From positions 1 to 64,000 of IMG/VR virus record IMGVR_UViG_3300021962_000060: a stretch of DNA of 64,000 nucleotides; one strand, written 5' to 3'. The notes beneath the pieces are model-generated. The model saw nothing but the letters and a program-made list of their open reading frames with translations. It ran no database searches and was not told the origin of the DNA. Of the stretch, positions 6,192 to 12,795 are shown in pieces; the stretch's first letter is position 1; every line of letters begins with the position of its first letter. A program made the translations under genes and the position numbers. The stretch is from a virus.

Positions 6192-6467
6192 ATGTCGGAC
6201 TTTGAGATTGTGGATGCGAAGAGCGTTCAGTTCGTGAAGAGGGGTCGCAAGTCGGTCGCTGATCCCAAGTTGGTGGAAGCCCTCAAGAAACTGCCTAACG
6301 GCAAGGCGATGGTCATCGCAAGCCTCAAGCAGGATCCCAAGGCGGACACTTACGCTAACGATAAGGCGCGGGTCGCTAGTCAGATCCGCACGGCTTGTAA
6401 GTCGGCAGGGCTGGACAGTTTCTCCATTCGGTGGACTGAGACCGGCGTTCCGCAGGTCGTTCGCTGA
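6192..6467 (+). CDS. Family B small basic protein
   Basis: A 91-residue protein beginning MSDFEIVDAK, with ribosome binding site GAAAGG. It shares FVKRGRKS near residue 15, a central GKAM, YANDKARVASQIRTACK near residues 52-68 and a C-terminal G-(V/I)-P-Q-V with the paralogs at 7306-7599 and 7921-8211. The basic RGRKS segment and helix-rich centre suggest nucleic-acid binding, but no named family is recognised. The parS-like site sits in its leader, so the gene may be autoregulated or under ParB influence (inference). Confidence 0.85.
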   Translation: MSDFEIVDAKSVQFVKRGRKSVADPKLVEALKKLPNGKAMVIASLKQDPKADTYANDKARVASQIRTACKSAGLDSFSIRWTETGVPQVVR

Positions 6468-6492
6468 ATCGACCCACTCAGGGCAAACGTTA

Positions 6493-6523
6493 GGGGTTGG
6501 GCTTGCCGCCCGGCCCCTTTCGT
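6493..6523 (+). terminator. Cassette terminator
   Basis: GGGGTTGGGC/GCCCGGCCCC hairpin with two G-U pairs, followed by TTTCG. Confidence 0.7.
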
Positions 6524-6545
6524 TCGCTCCGGCCTCTAACGTTAG

Positions 6546-6589
6546 GGCAGGTGTTCTAACGTTAGCACGCTAACGTTAGAACACCTGCC
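6546..6589. repeat. Cassette hairpin 6, with compensatory change
   Basis: A 21-bp inverted repeat beginning GGCAGGTGTTCTAACGTTAG, separated by AC. The base of the stem reads GCAGGTG/CACCTGC instead of GCCGGTG/CACCGGC, a two-sided change that keeps pairing. Confidence 0.85.
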
Positions 6590-6680
6590 GCGCTAACGTT
6601 AGCGTGATGCTCCAATTGAGTACACATCTAACGATACAAGAAATCCGCATAATAGTTCTTATTTCACCAATTCGACCGGC

Positions 6681-6686
6681 TAGGAT
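6681..6686 (+). promoter_or_regulatory. Candidate -10 box
   Basis: TAGGAT lies about 33 nt before the ATG at 6719, the same box as in the promoter at 2806-2834. The -35 box is unclear. This gene has an AGAAAGG ribosome binding site. Confidence 0.5.
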
Positions 6687-6718
6687 AGTCTCACCATCCA
6701 ATAGAGAAAGGTCAAGTA

Positions 6719-7003
6719 ATGGAAAGAGTTAGTGGACAACTGAGCATCCCTACTGAGAACTGGGTCATCTTCTGTAAATACATGGATGTTCTGACCGACA
6801 TGATCCCAGTGATCGACGCACATGATAAGATTATTTCCGAAATCCCCTCCATTCTTCTGGGTGTTCCCCAGAAATTGGCAAACATCATCGTTCACCATTT
6901 GATCGGCTTGGACATTATGGGGAACATTGGTTACGCCAAGGAATTAGTCGAAGAAGCACTGTCCTATCATTACAAGATGCCGATGACGCTTGTGATTGAC
7001 TGA
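6719..7003 (+). CDS. Small cassette protein, unknown function
   Basis: A 94-residue, mostly helical protein beginning MERVSGQLSIPTENW, with ribosome binding site AGAAAGG 7 nt upstream. It is rich in Ile, Leu and Met with no clear membrane segment. The family is not recognised. It is the only gene in its cassette. Confidence 0.75.
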   Translation: MERVSGQLSIPTENWVIFCKYMDVLTDMIPVIDAHDKIISEIPSILLGVPQKLANIIVHHLIGLDIMGNIGYAKELVEEALSYHYKMPMTLVID

Positions 7004-7022
7004 TAGTCGGCTGAAACGTTAG

Positions 7023-7050
7023 AACCCGCCCGAAAGGGCGGGTTTCTTTC
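7023..7050 (+). terminator. Cassette terminator
   Basis: AACCCGCCC, GAAA loop, GGGCGGGTT, then TCTTTCG. Confidence 0.85.
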
Positions 7051-7075
7051 GCATCGGAGTCCTAACGTTAGAAGC

Positions 7076-7116
7076 GCCGGTGTTCTAACGTTAGATGCTA
7101 ACGTTAGAACACCGGC
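7076..7116. repeat. Cassette hairpin 7
   Basis: A 19-bp inverted repeat GCCGGTGTTCTAACGTTAG and its complement, with a 3-nt ATG loop, flanked by TAACGTTAGA copies. Confidence 0.85.
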
Positions 7117-7257
7117 TGGGCTAACGTTAGAGGAGCTCTAACGTTTAGTGCGGTTCTAACGATAGACACTCGACTTTATGAGCTGTCTAACGTTTCAAAA
7201 TATTTTCTAACGATACAACAAAGTCCTAGAATAGTAGGGGAACGCCTAGTGGAACTG

Positions 7258-7294
7258 GTAGTGTCTTACTTGTCGGGGAACAAACGAACCGACA
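7258..7294 (+). promoter_or_regulatory. Promoter and 5' leader hairpin of the second family B gene
   Basis: Candidate -10 box TAGTGT (7258-7263), then a TGTCGG/CCGACA hairpin (7271-7294) at the predicted 5' end of the mRNA. It is paralogous to the leader at 6117-6153 but lacks the parS-like palindrome. Confidence 0.6.
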
Positions 7295-7305
7295 GAGAGG
7301 TAGAA

Positions 7306-7599
7306 ATGTCCAATCCGAAGTCCGGCGACGAGTTTGAGATTGTCTCGTCGTCATCTATCCAGTTCGTGAAGCGTGGTCGTAAGTCACTCGCAGACCCGAA
7401 ACTCATCGAACAACTCAAGATGCTCAACAAGGGACAAGCGATGGTGATTCGCAAGTACCAGCAAGACCCGAAGTCGGCAACCTACGCTAACGATAAGGCT
7501 CGCGTCGCCAGCCAGATTCGGACAGCGTGTAAGACCGCCAACCTCGTCGGATTCAGCATCGTCTGGTCGCCCGAGGGAATCCCGCAGGTCAAACTCTGA
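7306..7599 (+). CDS. Family B small basic protein
   Basis: A 97-residue protein beginning MSNPKSGDEFEIV. The ATG at 7306 has a GAGAGG ribosome binding site, so the longer in-frame ORF is rejected. It shares FVKRGRKS, LADPKL, the YANDKARVASQIRTACK block and a G-I-P-Q-V ending with the paralogs at 6192 and 7921. TAACGATA falls inside the YAND codons in both plus-strand paralogs. It is a probable nucleic-acid-binding protein (inference). Confidence 0.85.
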   Translation: MSNPKSGDEFEIVSSSSIQFVKRGRKSLADPKLIEQLKMLNKGQAMVIRKYQQDPKSATYANDKARVASQIRTACKTANLVGFSIVWSPEGIPQVKL

Positions 7600-7616
7600 C
7601 CTAGCGTTAGAGAGGG

Positions 7617-7650
7617 AGCCGCCCCAACGTTAGGGGCGGCTTTCTTTCGA
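7617..7650 (+). terminator. Cassette terminator built on a TAACGTTA-like word
   Basis: AGCCGCCCC/GGGGCGGCT hairpin whose loop is AACGTTA, followed by TTCTTTCG. Confidence 0.8.
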
Positions 7651-7687
7651 CCCAGCTCTCTAACGTTAGACGCTAACGTTAGACGGA

Positions 7688-7724
7688 CGGGCGTAACGTT
7701 AGAAACGCTCTAACGTTACGCCCG
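7688..7724. repeat. Cassette hairpin 8
   Basis: A 16-bp inverted repeat CGGGCGTAACGTTAGA/TCTAACGTTACGCCCG with loop AACGC. Confidence 0.8.
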
Positions 7725-7858
7725 CGCTAACGTTAGAACCTTATCCATAAAATTTTGTATCCAATTCCTAACACAAATACCATCAATCGACTTTATCTAA
7801 AATCTAATCCTAATGTTATAAAAACTTTATAAGGCCTAACGTTAGAACCTTATCTAAA

Positions 7859-7890
7859 GGAAATGCCTCGACTTTCGCCGAGGCATTCCT
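7859..7890 (-). terminator. Terminator of the minus-strand family B gene
   Basis: GGAAATGCCTCG pairs with CGAGGCATTCC around a short loop. On the minus strand TTTCC and a T-rich stretch follow. Confidence 0.7.
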
Positions 7891-7920
7891 TAGGACTAGG
7901 CTTTGGGTTTGTGTTCGGAA

Positions 7921-8211
7921 TTACCGAACGATTTGGGGAATGCCCTCAGGTGACCAAAGGATTCGGAATTCCGTAACCTTTGCCTCACGGCAAGCGGTGC
8001 GGATTTGCGAGGCAATGCGAGCCTTTTCGTTTGCGAAATTCGCAGACTTTGGATCGACCGCAAGGCTTTTCACAGCCATTGCCTTGCCCACTCCGAGGGT
8101 TTTGAGTGCCTCAACGAGTGCGGGATTGACTTTGGATTTGCGTCCCCGCTTGACGAAGGAAATTTCGGTGGAATTGACCACCTCAAATTCCGGGTTGTTT
8201 GATGTTGCCAT
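7921..8211 (-). CDS. Family B small basic protein, AT-richer copy
   Basis: A 96-residue protein beginning MATSNNPEFEVV. The ATG at 8211 has an AAAGGCAAC ribosome binding site. It keeps FVKRGRKS, GKAM, the ANEKARIASQIRTACR block and G-I-P-Q-I. It lies on the opposite strand to its paralogs and its codons are visibly less GC-rich, closer to the genes right of 9 kb. This ties the GC-rich and AT-rich parts to one replicon. Confidence 0.85.
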   Translation of the reverse strand: MATSNNPEFEVVNSTEISFVKRGRKSKVNPALVEALKTLGVGKAMAVKSLAVDPKSANFANEKARIASQIRTACREAKVTEFRILWSPEGIPQIVR

Positions 8212-8485
8212 TGTGTTGCCTTTCTTTGGGATTTGATTGGAATTTGTGTGAATAGCCTTGTCCACGAATTCCATCATAGCATAGTGAAATTGTGAATAAA
8301 AATTCTGGGTATTTGTAGGTCATTGCAGATGCAATAAGTCGAGCTTTAGGTCGAGCTTTGTGCCGGCCTTGTTTGTAACGTTAGAGCTCATAGGCAAAGG
8401 CTAACGTTAGAGAAAATCTAACGTTAAGCAGGCGGGTGCTCTAACGTTAGATTTTCTAACGTTAGAGCACCCGTTCTAACGTTAG
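8212..8485. other. Upstream region of the minus-strand family B gene
   Basis: No gene. It contains the presumed promoter region of the gene at 7921-8211 and a dense cluster of six TAACGTTA copies between about 8377 and 8483, including the hairpin at 8433-8473. This is the rightmost end of the cassette repeats. Confidence 0.6.
8433..8473. repeat. Cassette hairpin 9
   Basis: A 19-bp inverted repeat CGGGTGCTCTAACGTTAGA and its complement with a TTT loop. The base of the stem again differs from the other hairpins on both arms. Confidence 0.85.
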
Positions 8486-9077
8486 AGCTTTAAATAAAAA
8501 ATTTAATGCAAATCCTAATCCTTATTCTTACAATAACTTTACGGGGAACTTTTCAATTGATCTTTTCAATCAATTATGCTCAACCGCTCATAAAGCCAGG
8601 GGAATGCTCGACCTTACCCCTGTATCTATCCCTACTGATAGGGACACCTATAACCGCCGGCTAACCCGATCATATTTCTGACCGGAATTCCTGAACAATA
8701 CCGATTATTGCCGGCTACAAAGAACCAAATTTCATTGATGTAATCAACCAGAATATTTCTTCTGATAGTCTGATTTGATAATCAAGATTATTACTACATA
8801 GATTTTTTCTAATATGATCCAACCTTTATACGGAGCTCATTTTGAGTCCGATCAAACACTTTTCTATATAGGCTGCTCTAACCAAAACACTAACCGGCCG
8901 GCTAAGGAGATACCTTCCCAGTGTCAATATTACTAGAGAGAACTATAACACACCCCAGGTATATTTTTCGCTAGAAAACACACAAAAACCAAAACAAACA
9001 AACAAAAAAACCTGAGAACACCCATCAATTTAACAAAAATTGAACATTATTGAGCGTAAAACACAAGCCTGTAAAGG
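8486..9077. other. AT-rich gene-free region at the convergence point
   Basis: I see no gene on either strand. It contains several GCCGGC words (8657, 8709, 8887), a 30-nt match (about 8824-8853) to the repeat between the terminase genes, and an A/C-rich low-complexity stretch near 8975-9012. It separates the cassette array from the long minus-strand gene block and could hold an origin or termini. Confidence 0.5.
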
Positions 9078-9172
9078 ACGTATTGCCTTTAGATAGACGT
9101 ATTGCCTTATCAAGGAAGTATTGTCTTGTAAAGGATCTATTTGATCTTAAAGGGTCTATCGGTTCTTATAGA
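9078..9172. repeat. Iteron-like 19-bp direct repeats, five degenerate copies
   Basis: Copies begin at 9078, 9097, 9116, 9135 and 9154 with an exact 19-bp period. The first three read (A/G)(A/C)GTATTG(C/T)CTT plus 7 nt; the last two are more divergent. Several copies end in AAGG. The period, the AT-rich flank and the lack of a gene resemble replication-origin iterons, but this is inference. Confidence 0.65.
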
Positions 9173-9200
9173 TGTTCTCAGGTTATTGATCTATGGTTCT

Positions 9201-9398
9201 TTAGTCTTCTATTTCTTCTATGTCTGTGAGACTATATATTTCTTTCCATTTAGCCCCGCAATTTTGACATTCAACAACCTGAGGAATCTGATCATATTCA
9301 GCATAAACAATATGGATAGCCATAATGTCCTCTGAACCACAATACAAACAGTTATACGGATGCTTAACATACCGTCTTTTCGTAAAATCATCAATCAT
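9201..9398 (-). CDS. Small zinc-ribbon protein
   Basis: A 65-residue protein beginning MIDDFTKRRY. The CLYC and CQNC pairs, about 28 residues apart, make a typical zinc ribbon. It is the last gene of the long minus-strand block and overlaps the gene before it by 4 nt (ATGA), so translation is coupled. Its partner and role are unknown. Confidence 0.8.
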   Translation of the reverse strand: MIDDFTKRRYVKHPYNCLYCGSEDIMAIHIVYAEYDQIPQVVECQNCGAKWKEIYSLTDIEEIED

Positions 9399-9781
9399 TT
9401 CTTACCCCCAAAAGTTCCAACAGTAGCCCAAAACTTGTAGTCATTTTTTATTTCGTCCCACTCGTCCTGATCAAAAAGAGGCAAAGAATCATAATTAACC
9501 TCATAATTCACAATCCTATACCATCCCATACCCTCGATAAAAGCCTGGAAAAAGTCCTGAAGATTAGGAACATAAGTGAAAACCTTATAGGCATCAAAAA
9601 GACTCAGTTCTTCCGAAACCTTAGTGATATCCTGAATATCAACCCCGATCCCAATAAAGGCCGGATAAAAAGACGCACCCTCACCGTTATCAGTAACGCA
9701 AAGATCACACCAAATAAAATCAAAATCCCCCTCAGGGAAAGTAACAGTAATAATATCCGGCATGTAAACAGTTTTACTCAT
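9395..9781 (-). CDS. Hypothetical acidic protein
   Basis: About 128 residues, starting at MSKTVYMPDI. The longer in-frame ORF would overlap the upstream gene by 100 nt, so I chose the ATG within that gene's ATGATGAG end. It is acidic and aromatic-rich with a WCDLC motif. No domain is recognised. Confidence 0.7.
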   Translation of the reverse strand: MSKTVYMPDIITVTFPEGDFDFIWCDLCVTDNGEGASFYPAFIGIGVDIQDITKVSEELSLFDAYKVFTYVPNLQDFFQAFIEGMGWYRIVNYEVNYDSLPLFDQDEWDEIKNDYKFWATVGTFGGKK

Positions 9782-10037
9782 CATCATCCTCTGACTCAGG
9801 GAAGTCTTCCCAATCAACATAAATTTCATGAGGCTTACAGTCAACCAAAGAAAAACCATAATGATCTTTGATAAAGACCTCGGCATTTGTAATAATATAA
9901 TCCTCAGCCGTAGCGTAGTCTACAATCTCCTCTAACTCAAGATAAGACCTATGACTGACAGTCATATAGTCAAACACAAACGTGACATTAGCTGTATATT
10001 CATATACCCATTCAGGCTCAGTCATTTCTAAATCCAT
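9774..10037 (-). CDS. Hypothetical acidic protein
   Basis: An 87-residue protein beginning MDLEMTEPEW and ending in an acidic tail. The ATG four codons in (10025) overlaps the stop of the small membrane peptide upstream (ATGACTGA) and may be the real start. The function is unknown. Confidence 0.7.
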   Translation of the reverse strand: MDLEMTEPEWVYEYTANVTFVFDYMTVSHRSYLELEEIVDYATAEDYIITNAEVFIKDHYGFSLVDCKPHEIYVDWEDFPESEDDDE

Positions 10038-10107
10038 TCTTAATAATTACGGCCATTGCCATAAAAACTGATAAGTACAAAACAAAACTTATAAAATTCA
10101 TAGTCAT
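10018..10107 (-). CDS. Short membrane peptide
   Basis: A 29-residue peptide beginning MTMNFISFVLYL, with one hydrophobic helix and a basic tail (KNGFRND). A strong GGGAGG ribosome binding site lies 4 nt before the ATG, and the stop overlaps the next start. It fits a single-span membrane peptide of unknown role. Confidence 0.6.
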   Translation of the reverse strand: MTMNFISFVLYLSVFMAMAVIIKNGFRND

Positions 10108-10122
10108 TCCTCCCGATGAATA

Positions 10123-10151
10123 ATTATACATTAATCATTATGATAATTATA
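10123..10151 (-). promoter_or_regulatory. Candidate promoter for the last minus-strand genes
   Basis: Two TATAAT boxes (10146-10151 and 10123-10128, minus strand) are separated by 17 nt, followed by GGGAGG and the ATG at 10107. No clear TTGACA is seen for the proximal box. Confidence 0.45.
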
Positions 10152-10162
10152 CAACAAGATTG

Positions 10163-10201
10163 GGTGTATTTCCATCATTTCTATAGACAGAAATACACCC
10201 A
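10163..10201 (-). terminator. Hairpin after 10209-10469
   Basis: TGGGTGTATTTC/GAAATACACCCA, a 12-bp perfect stem just after the upstream stop codon. The downstream T-run is poor, so termination may be partial. Confidence 0.6.
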
Positions 10202-10208
10202 AAACTTG

Positions 10209-10469
10209 TTATTGATCTAAAGGAAGCCCATACAAAAAGCCTGGCACTCCCAGATCATAAGCACTAAGAAGTTCACAAGTAAACAACTCACCATTTGCTG
10301 ATTCAATCTTAAAAATTGGGATTGCTATTGTAGGATCATCTTCGTAAATGCCTAGCATAACATCATTAATTTTTGCACCTTTGAGGTGTCGATAATAATT
10401 AGCTAAAAAACCGTGGTTCTTCCTAGCATCTTCTAACTCTTTAGGGGTTATATTGTATCTATATTCCAT
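10209..10469 (-). CDS. Hypothetical protein, paralog of the next gene
   Basis: An 86-residue protein beginning MEYRYNITPK. It shares G-E-(L/V)-x(3)-EL-(L/S)-S and a C-terminal PGFL(Y/F)GLP motif with the protein at 10469-10726, indicating a tandem duplication. The two genes overlap by 1 nt. The function is unknown. Confidence 0.75.
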   Translation of the reverse strand: MEYRYNITPKELEDARKNHGFLANYYRHLKGAKINDVMLGIYEDDPTIAIPIFKIESANGELFTCELLSAYDLGVPGFLYGLPLDQ

Positions 10470-10726
10470 CAGTGTTTCACCGGCTCAACACTCGGCAAAC
10501 CAAACAGAAATCCAGGCTCATTACCCTCTTCATCAGAAGATAATTCAATCTGAATAACCTCCCCATTCATTAACTTAACTTTGAAGCAAGGCCAGTAGTC
10601 TTTTCCTCCCCAATCATCATCTTCTTCGACGATTCCAAATCCGACTATTACACTACCTACCAATTGACCGTAATAATCTTCCCAAAACTGCTTGTAACTA
10701 CGCTTCATTTCCTTATCTCTTTCCAT
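10469..10726 (-). CDS. Hypothetical protein, paralog of 10209-10469
   Basis: An 85-residue acidic protein ending PGFLFGLPSVEPVKH. The start could also be the ATG six codons in (10708), MKRSYKQFW. It is similar to its downstream neighbour in the C-terminal half. Confidence 0.7.
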   Translation of the reverse strand: MERDKEMKRSYKQFWEDYYGQLVGSVIVGFGIVEEDDDWGGKDYWPCFKVKLMNGEVIQIELSSDEEGNEPGFLFGLPSVEPVKH

Positions 10727-10732
10727 TTGTAT

Positions 10733-10972
10733 TTAAACATCAATTTTGTTGTAATGAGGATCAAAATAGATTATTTCGTCATCACGATTCAATTCATGCC
10801 CCCAAGGGCAACCGAAATCATCAGTAACCCAGCCCTGAATAAATTGTCTAATGTCTTCTTCCGAAGGATCCGTAATACCGACATCAAGGAGGCATGCTTT
10901 TATTTCGCTCATACTGTACGTAATTTCGCGTCTGACGATAATAAAATCAAGATCCCCCAATTCACCTGTCAT
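10733..10972 (-). CDS. Hypothetical protein
   Basis: A 79-residue protein beginning MTGELGDLDF. The start overlaps the upstream stop (ATGACAGGTGA); the longer ORF would swallow the neighbouring gene. It contains a GCPWGHEL segment near residue 56. The function is unknown. Confidence 0.65.
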   Translation of the reverse strand: MTGELGDLDFIIVRREITYSMSEIKACLLDVGITDPSEEDIRQFIQGWVTDDFGCPWGHELNRDDEIIYFDPHYNKIDV

Positions 10973-11138
10973 TGATATCATAAAACTCCACAGCGACGAT
11001 TTTGAAGTTGTCCAAGGCCATAAATTCCTCAATGGTGCCAAAAATCTCTTCACCAATGACTTCCGCTGACTCTTCAGGAGTTCCATCCATATCAGTAGCA
11101 GTAACCTCGATGGTATATTTAATACAATGTGTAGCCAT
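10962..11138 (-). CDS. Hypothetical small protein
   Basis: A 58-residue protein beginning MATHCIKYTIEVTATD. The alternating strand-helix pattern suggests a small alpha/beta fold. The ATG at 11138 is preferred over an upstream in-frame start that would overlap the previous gene. No family is recognised. Confidence 0.65.
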   Translation of the reverse strand: MATHCIKYTIEVTATDMDGTPEESAEVIGEEIFGTIEEFMALDNFKIVAVEFYDINDR

Positions 11139-11174
11139 AATACTCAATCTTTCTACTATTATTCCCAACTATAC

Positions 11175-11375
11175 TTATAGCCGTTCCGCAAGGCATTTCC
11201 TTGAGCAAGCTTGGATCTTGTCTTTTTCATAGACGATCCCCTTGCTAAGAATCCTATTACAACTAGGGCAAGTGAAACGCTTATCGCCAATCCCAAAATA
11301 AAGGACAGCATTGCCAACAAGCGTATTAGCAACTTTTTCATATGACGCAACTTTCGCCGGCTTCTTTCCTACCAT
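11175..11375 (-). CDS. Small zinc-finger protein
   Basis: A 66-residue protein beginning MVGKKPAKVASYEK. CPSC and a later C-x3-C form a likely zinc-binding site. GAGGAAAG lies 6 nt before the ATG and the start follows directly on the upstream stop. Another ORF in a different frame (11159-11350) encodes a hydrophobic segment but lacks a ribosome binding site, so I prefer this one. Confidence 0.65.
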   Translation of the reverse strand: MVGKKPAKVASYEKVANTLVGNAVLYFGIGDKRFTCPSCNRILSKGIVYEKDKIQACSRKCLAERL

Positions 11376-11483
11376 TTAACTTTCCTCATCTTCCTCTGGG
11401 ATATATTCACAATCATGACCATAAGAGTATTCCTCGGCAGAATACCATCTGTCACATTCTTCACAATAAAACTGTAGTGCCAT
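11376..11483 (-). CDS. Mini-protein with putative zinc site
   Basis: A 35-residue peptide beginning MALQFYCEECDRWY. It has CEEC plus a later H-x-C (GHDCEY). A strong GGGGGG ribosome binding site and a TAATG overlap with the upstream stop support translation. It would bind one metal ion at most. Confidence 0.65.
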   Translation of the reverse strand: MALQFYCEECDRWYSAEEYSYGHDCEYIPEEDEES

Positions 11484-12067
11484 TATTCCCCCCAAAATTG
11501 CTTAAATTCAAAATACAATCTTGATTTTACAAAATCCATAATTACATTTCTCATATTGACAATCCCAATATCATGATTGGCAACCATACTTATATAACCA
11601 CTGAAATTCACATTATGATCTTTGTCAAAGAAAATAAAACCTCTTAAGTAATCCAAAGCTTTTTGCCAATGTTTAACTGGTAAAGTATCGTGAATATACT
11701 GACAGCAAAGTAGCATAATGGTTGTATTCTTGTTAATGTGCCAATCAGGATGTGAATCACTTAAAGAATTGTGGACATTTACTTCGTCGGCTGAATTATC
11801 TTCCAAACTAGAATCATAAAACTTATCCTTGATCAGAATACCGACAGCGCAGCTTTTGTTATTTGGAACAAATTCAAATTCCACAGCCTCTCCGGTTTCT
11901 GGATCCTGAATATATATTGTTTCTTCACCTCTATAAGCACAACTTCCAGTCGAGTATCCATCACTCATACTACGAGAATTTTGTGTCAAAAGATGTTTTT
12001 CAATAATATTAAAAGCTTGCAAATCGTTTGTAATTTGTACATCTACTAATTCACTAACTAATGTCAT
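11483..12067 (-). CDS. Conserved phage hypothetical protein
   Basis: A 194-residue protein beginning MTLVSELVDVQITN. The segment with CAYRG and a later KSCAVGILI, followed by an acidic stretch, resembles a hypothetical protein seen in many actinophages (pattern recalled, not searched). No catalytic motif is evident. Confidence 0.75.
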   Translation of the reverse strand: MTLVSELVDVQITNDLQAFNIIEKHLLTQNSRSMSDGYSTGSCAYRGEETIYIQDPETGEAVEFEFVPNNKSCAVGILIKDKFYDSSLEDNSADEVNVHNSLSDSHPDWHINKNTTIMLLCCQYIHDTLPVKHWQKALDYLRGFIFFDKDHNVNFSGYISMVANHDIGIVNMRNVIMDFVKSRLYFEFKQFWGE

Positions 12068-12076
12068 TTTATCTCC

Positions 12077-12445
12077 TTATTTTTTCTTGATTAAAATATT
12101 TAAAATTTCAGCAGCATCAGATCTAAATGCTTCAAGCACCTGAATGGTATTAAACCTGTCTGCTGAATAAAATGGTCCAAGTTGCATTGACTTAAGCAAA
12201 GTCGCTTCGACTGTCAAATACTCAACCCATCCGCTTTGTCTAAGGACATAAAGTTTTCCATAACTCTGGAAATCATAGGAGTTAATTCTAATAAACACTT
12301 TGTAAGTGTTTCCAGGGCTGGGTTCGTATATTTGGATATAAATACCATCATTCTGGTTGTGATACCAATCTTCATAAACAACTCTATCAGACCAGCCATC
12401 ACGATCCCTGCGATTAACTGGTCCTCTATACTTATACTTTGTCAT
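12077..12445 (-). CDS. Hypothetical protein
   Basis: A 122-residue protein beginning MTKYKYRGPVNRRD. The basic N-terminus is followed by a mixed globular domain with many aromatic residues. It overlaps the next upstream gene by 4 nt. The function is unknown. Confidence 0.7.
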   Translation of the reverse strand: MTKYKYRGPVNRRDRDGWSDRVVYEDWYHNQNDGIYIQIYEPSPGNTYKVFIRINSYDFQSYGKLYVLRQSGWVEYLTVEATLLKSMQLGPFYSADRFNTIQVLEAFRSDAAEILNILIKKK

Positions 12446-12795
12446 AGCAACCCTCTTTCTTTAAACAAATCAACAATGGAATCACTAACATCTGTACTAT
12501 TGCCATCTCTATCTGTAGGACCAACCAAAACACAATTTCCTACAATCACATCATAAAACCCCATATAAGATGGATTCTGTTCAAAAAGAAAATTAGCAAT
12601 ATTAGTAGCTACATCATTAATATCAAAGCCAATTATTTTTCCTTCTTCATTAACAATAAATGAATGCCCGTCAGGAAAAGTAAGAGATTCAATCCAACCA
12701 TCAACAAATGTATTGAAGTCAACCAATTCCCATTTCTCGTCAATTAAATTGCACTGGCCATCAGTAGTGATTGTTATCATCCTCATATTACTCAT
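12442..12795 (-). CDS. DUF3846-like protein
   Basis: A 117-residue protein starting MSNMRMITITTDG. The start overlaps the upstream stop (ATGAGTAA). A central G-(F/I)-D-x-N-D-V-A-x-N and a later D-V-I-V-G-N-C-V-L-V-G-x(2)-D-x(2)-G resemble DUF3846 proteins of phages and plasmids, whose role is unknown. The assignment rests on remembered patterns. Confidence 0.6.
   Translation of the reverse strand: MSNMRMITITTDGQCNLIDEKWELVDFNTFVDGWIESLTFPDGHSFIVNEEGKIIGFDINDVATNIANFLFEQNPSYMGFYDVIVGNCVLVGPTDRDGNSTDVSDSIVDLFKERGLL

Larger units (their letters stand above)
421..8483. repeat. Dispersed TAACGTTA palindrome family
   Basis: By eye there are about forty copies of TAACGTTA, usually as TCTAACGTTAGA, plus many TAACGATA variants, almost all between genes. 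Some form the stems of the long hairpins and others stand alone at fixed positions before promoters. They behave like binding sites for a dedicated factor, comparable in style to the stoperators of cluster A mycobacteriophages, though the sequence differs. A further cluster is at 29037-29083. Confidence 0.85.

Noticed and set aside
3324-8473. CRISPR array suggested by regularly spaced palindromic repeats
   Set aside because: Spacing is hundreds of bases with genes between, the repeats are full hairpins, and there are no unique short spacers or cas operon. The Cas4-like gene is a phage recombination nuclease.
11159-11350. ORF with a hydrophobic segment, overlapping the zinc-finger gene
   Set aside because: It lacks a ribosome binding site at either candidate start, while the overlapping frame (11175-11375) has a strong one, zinc ligands and exact coupling to the upstream stop.
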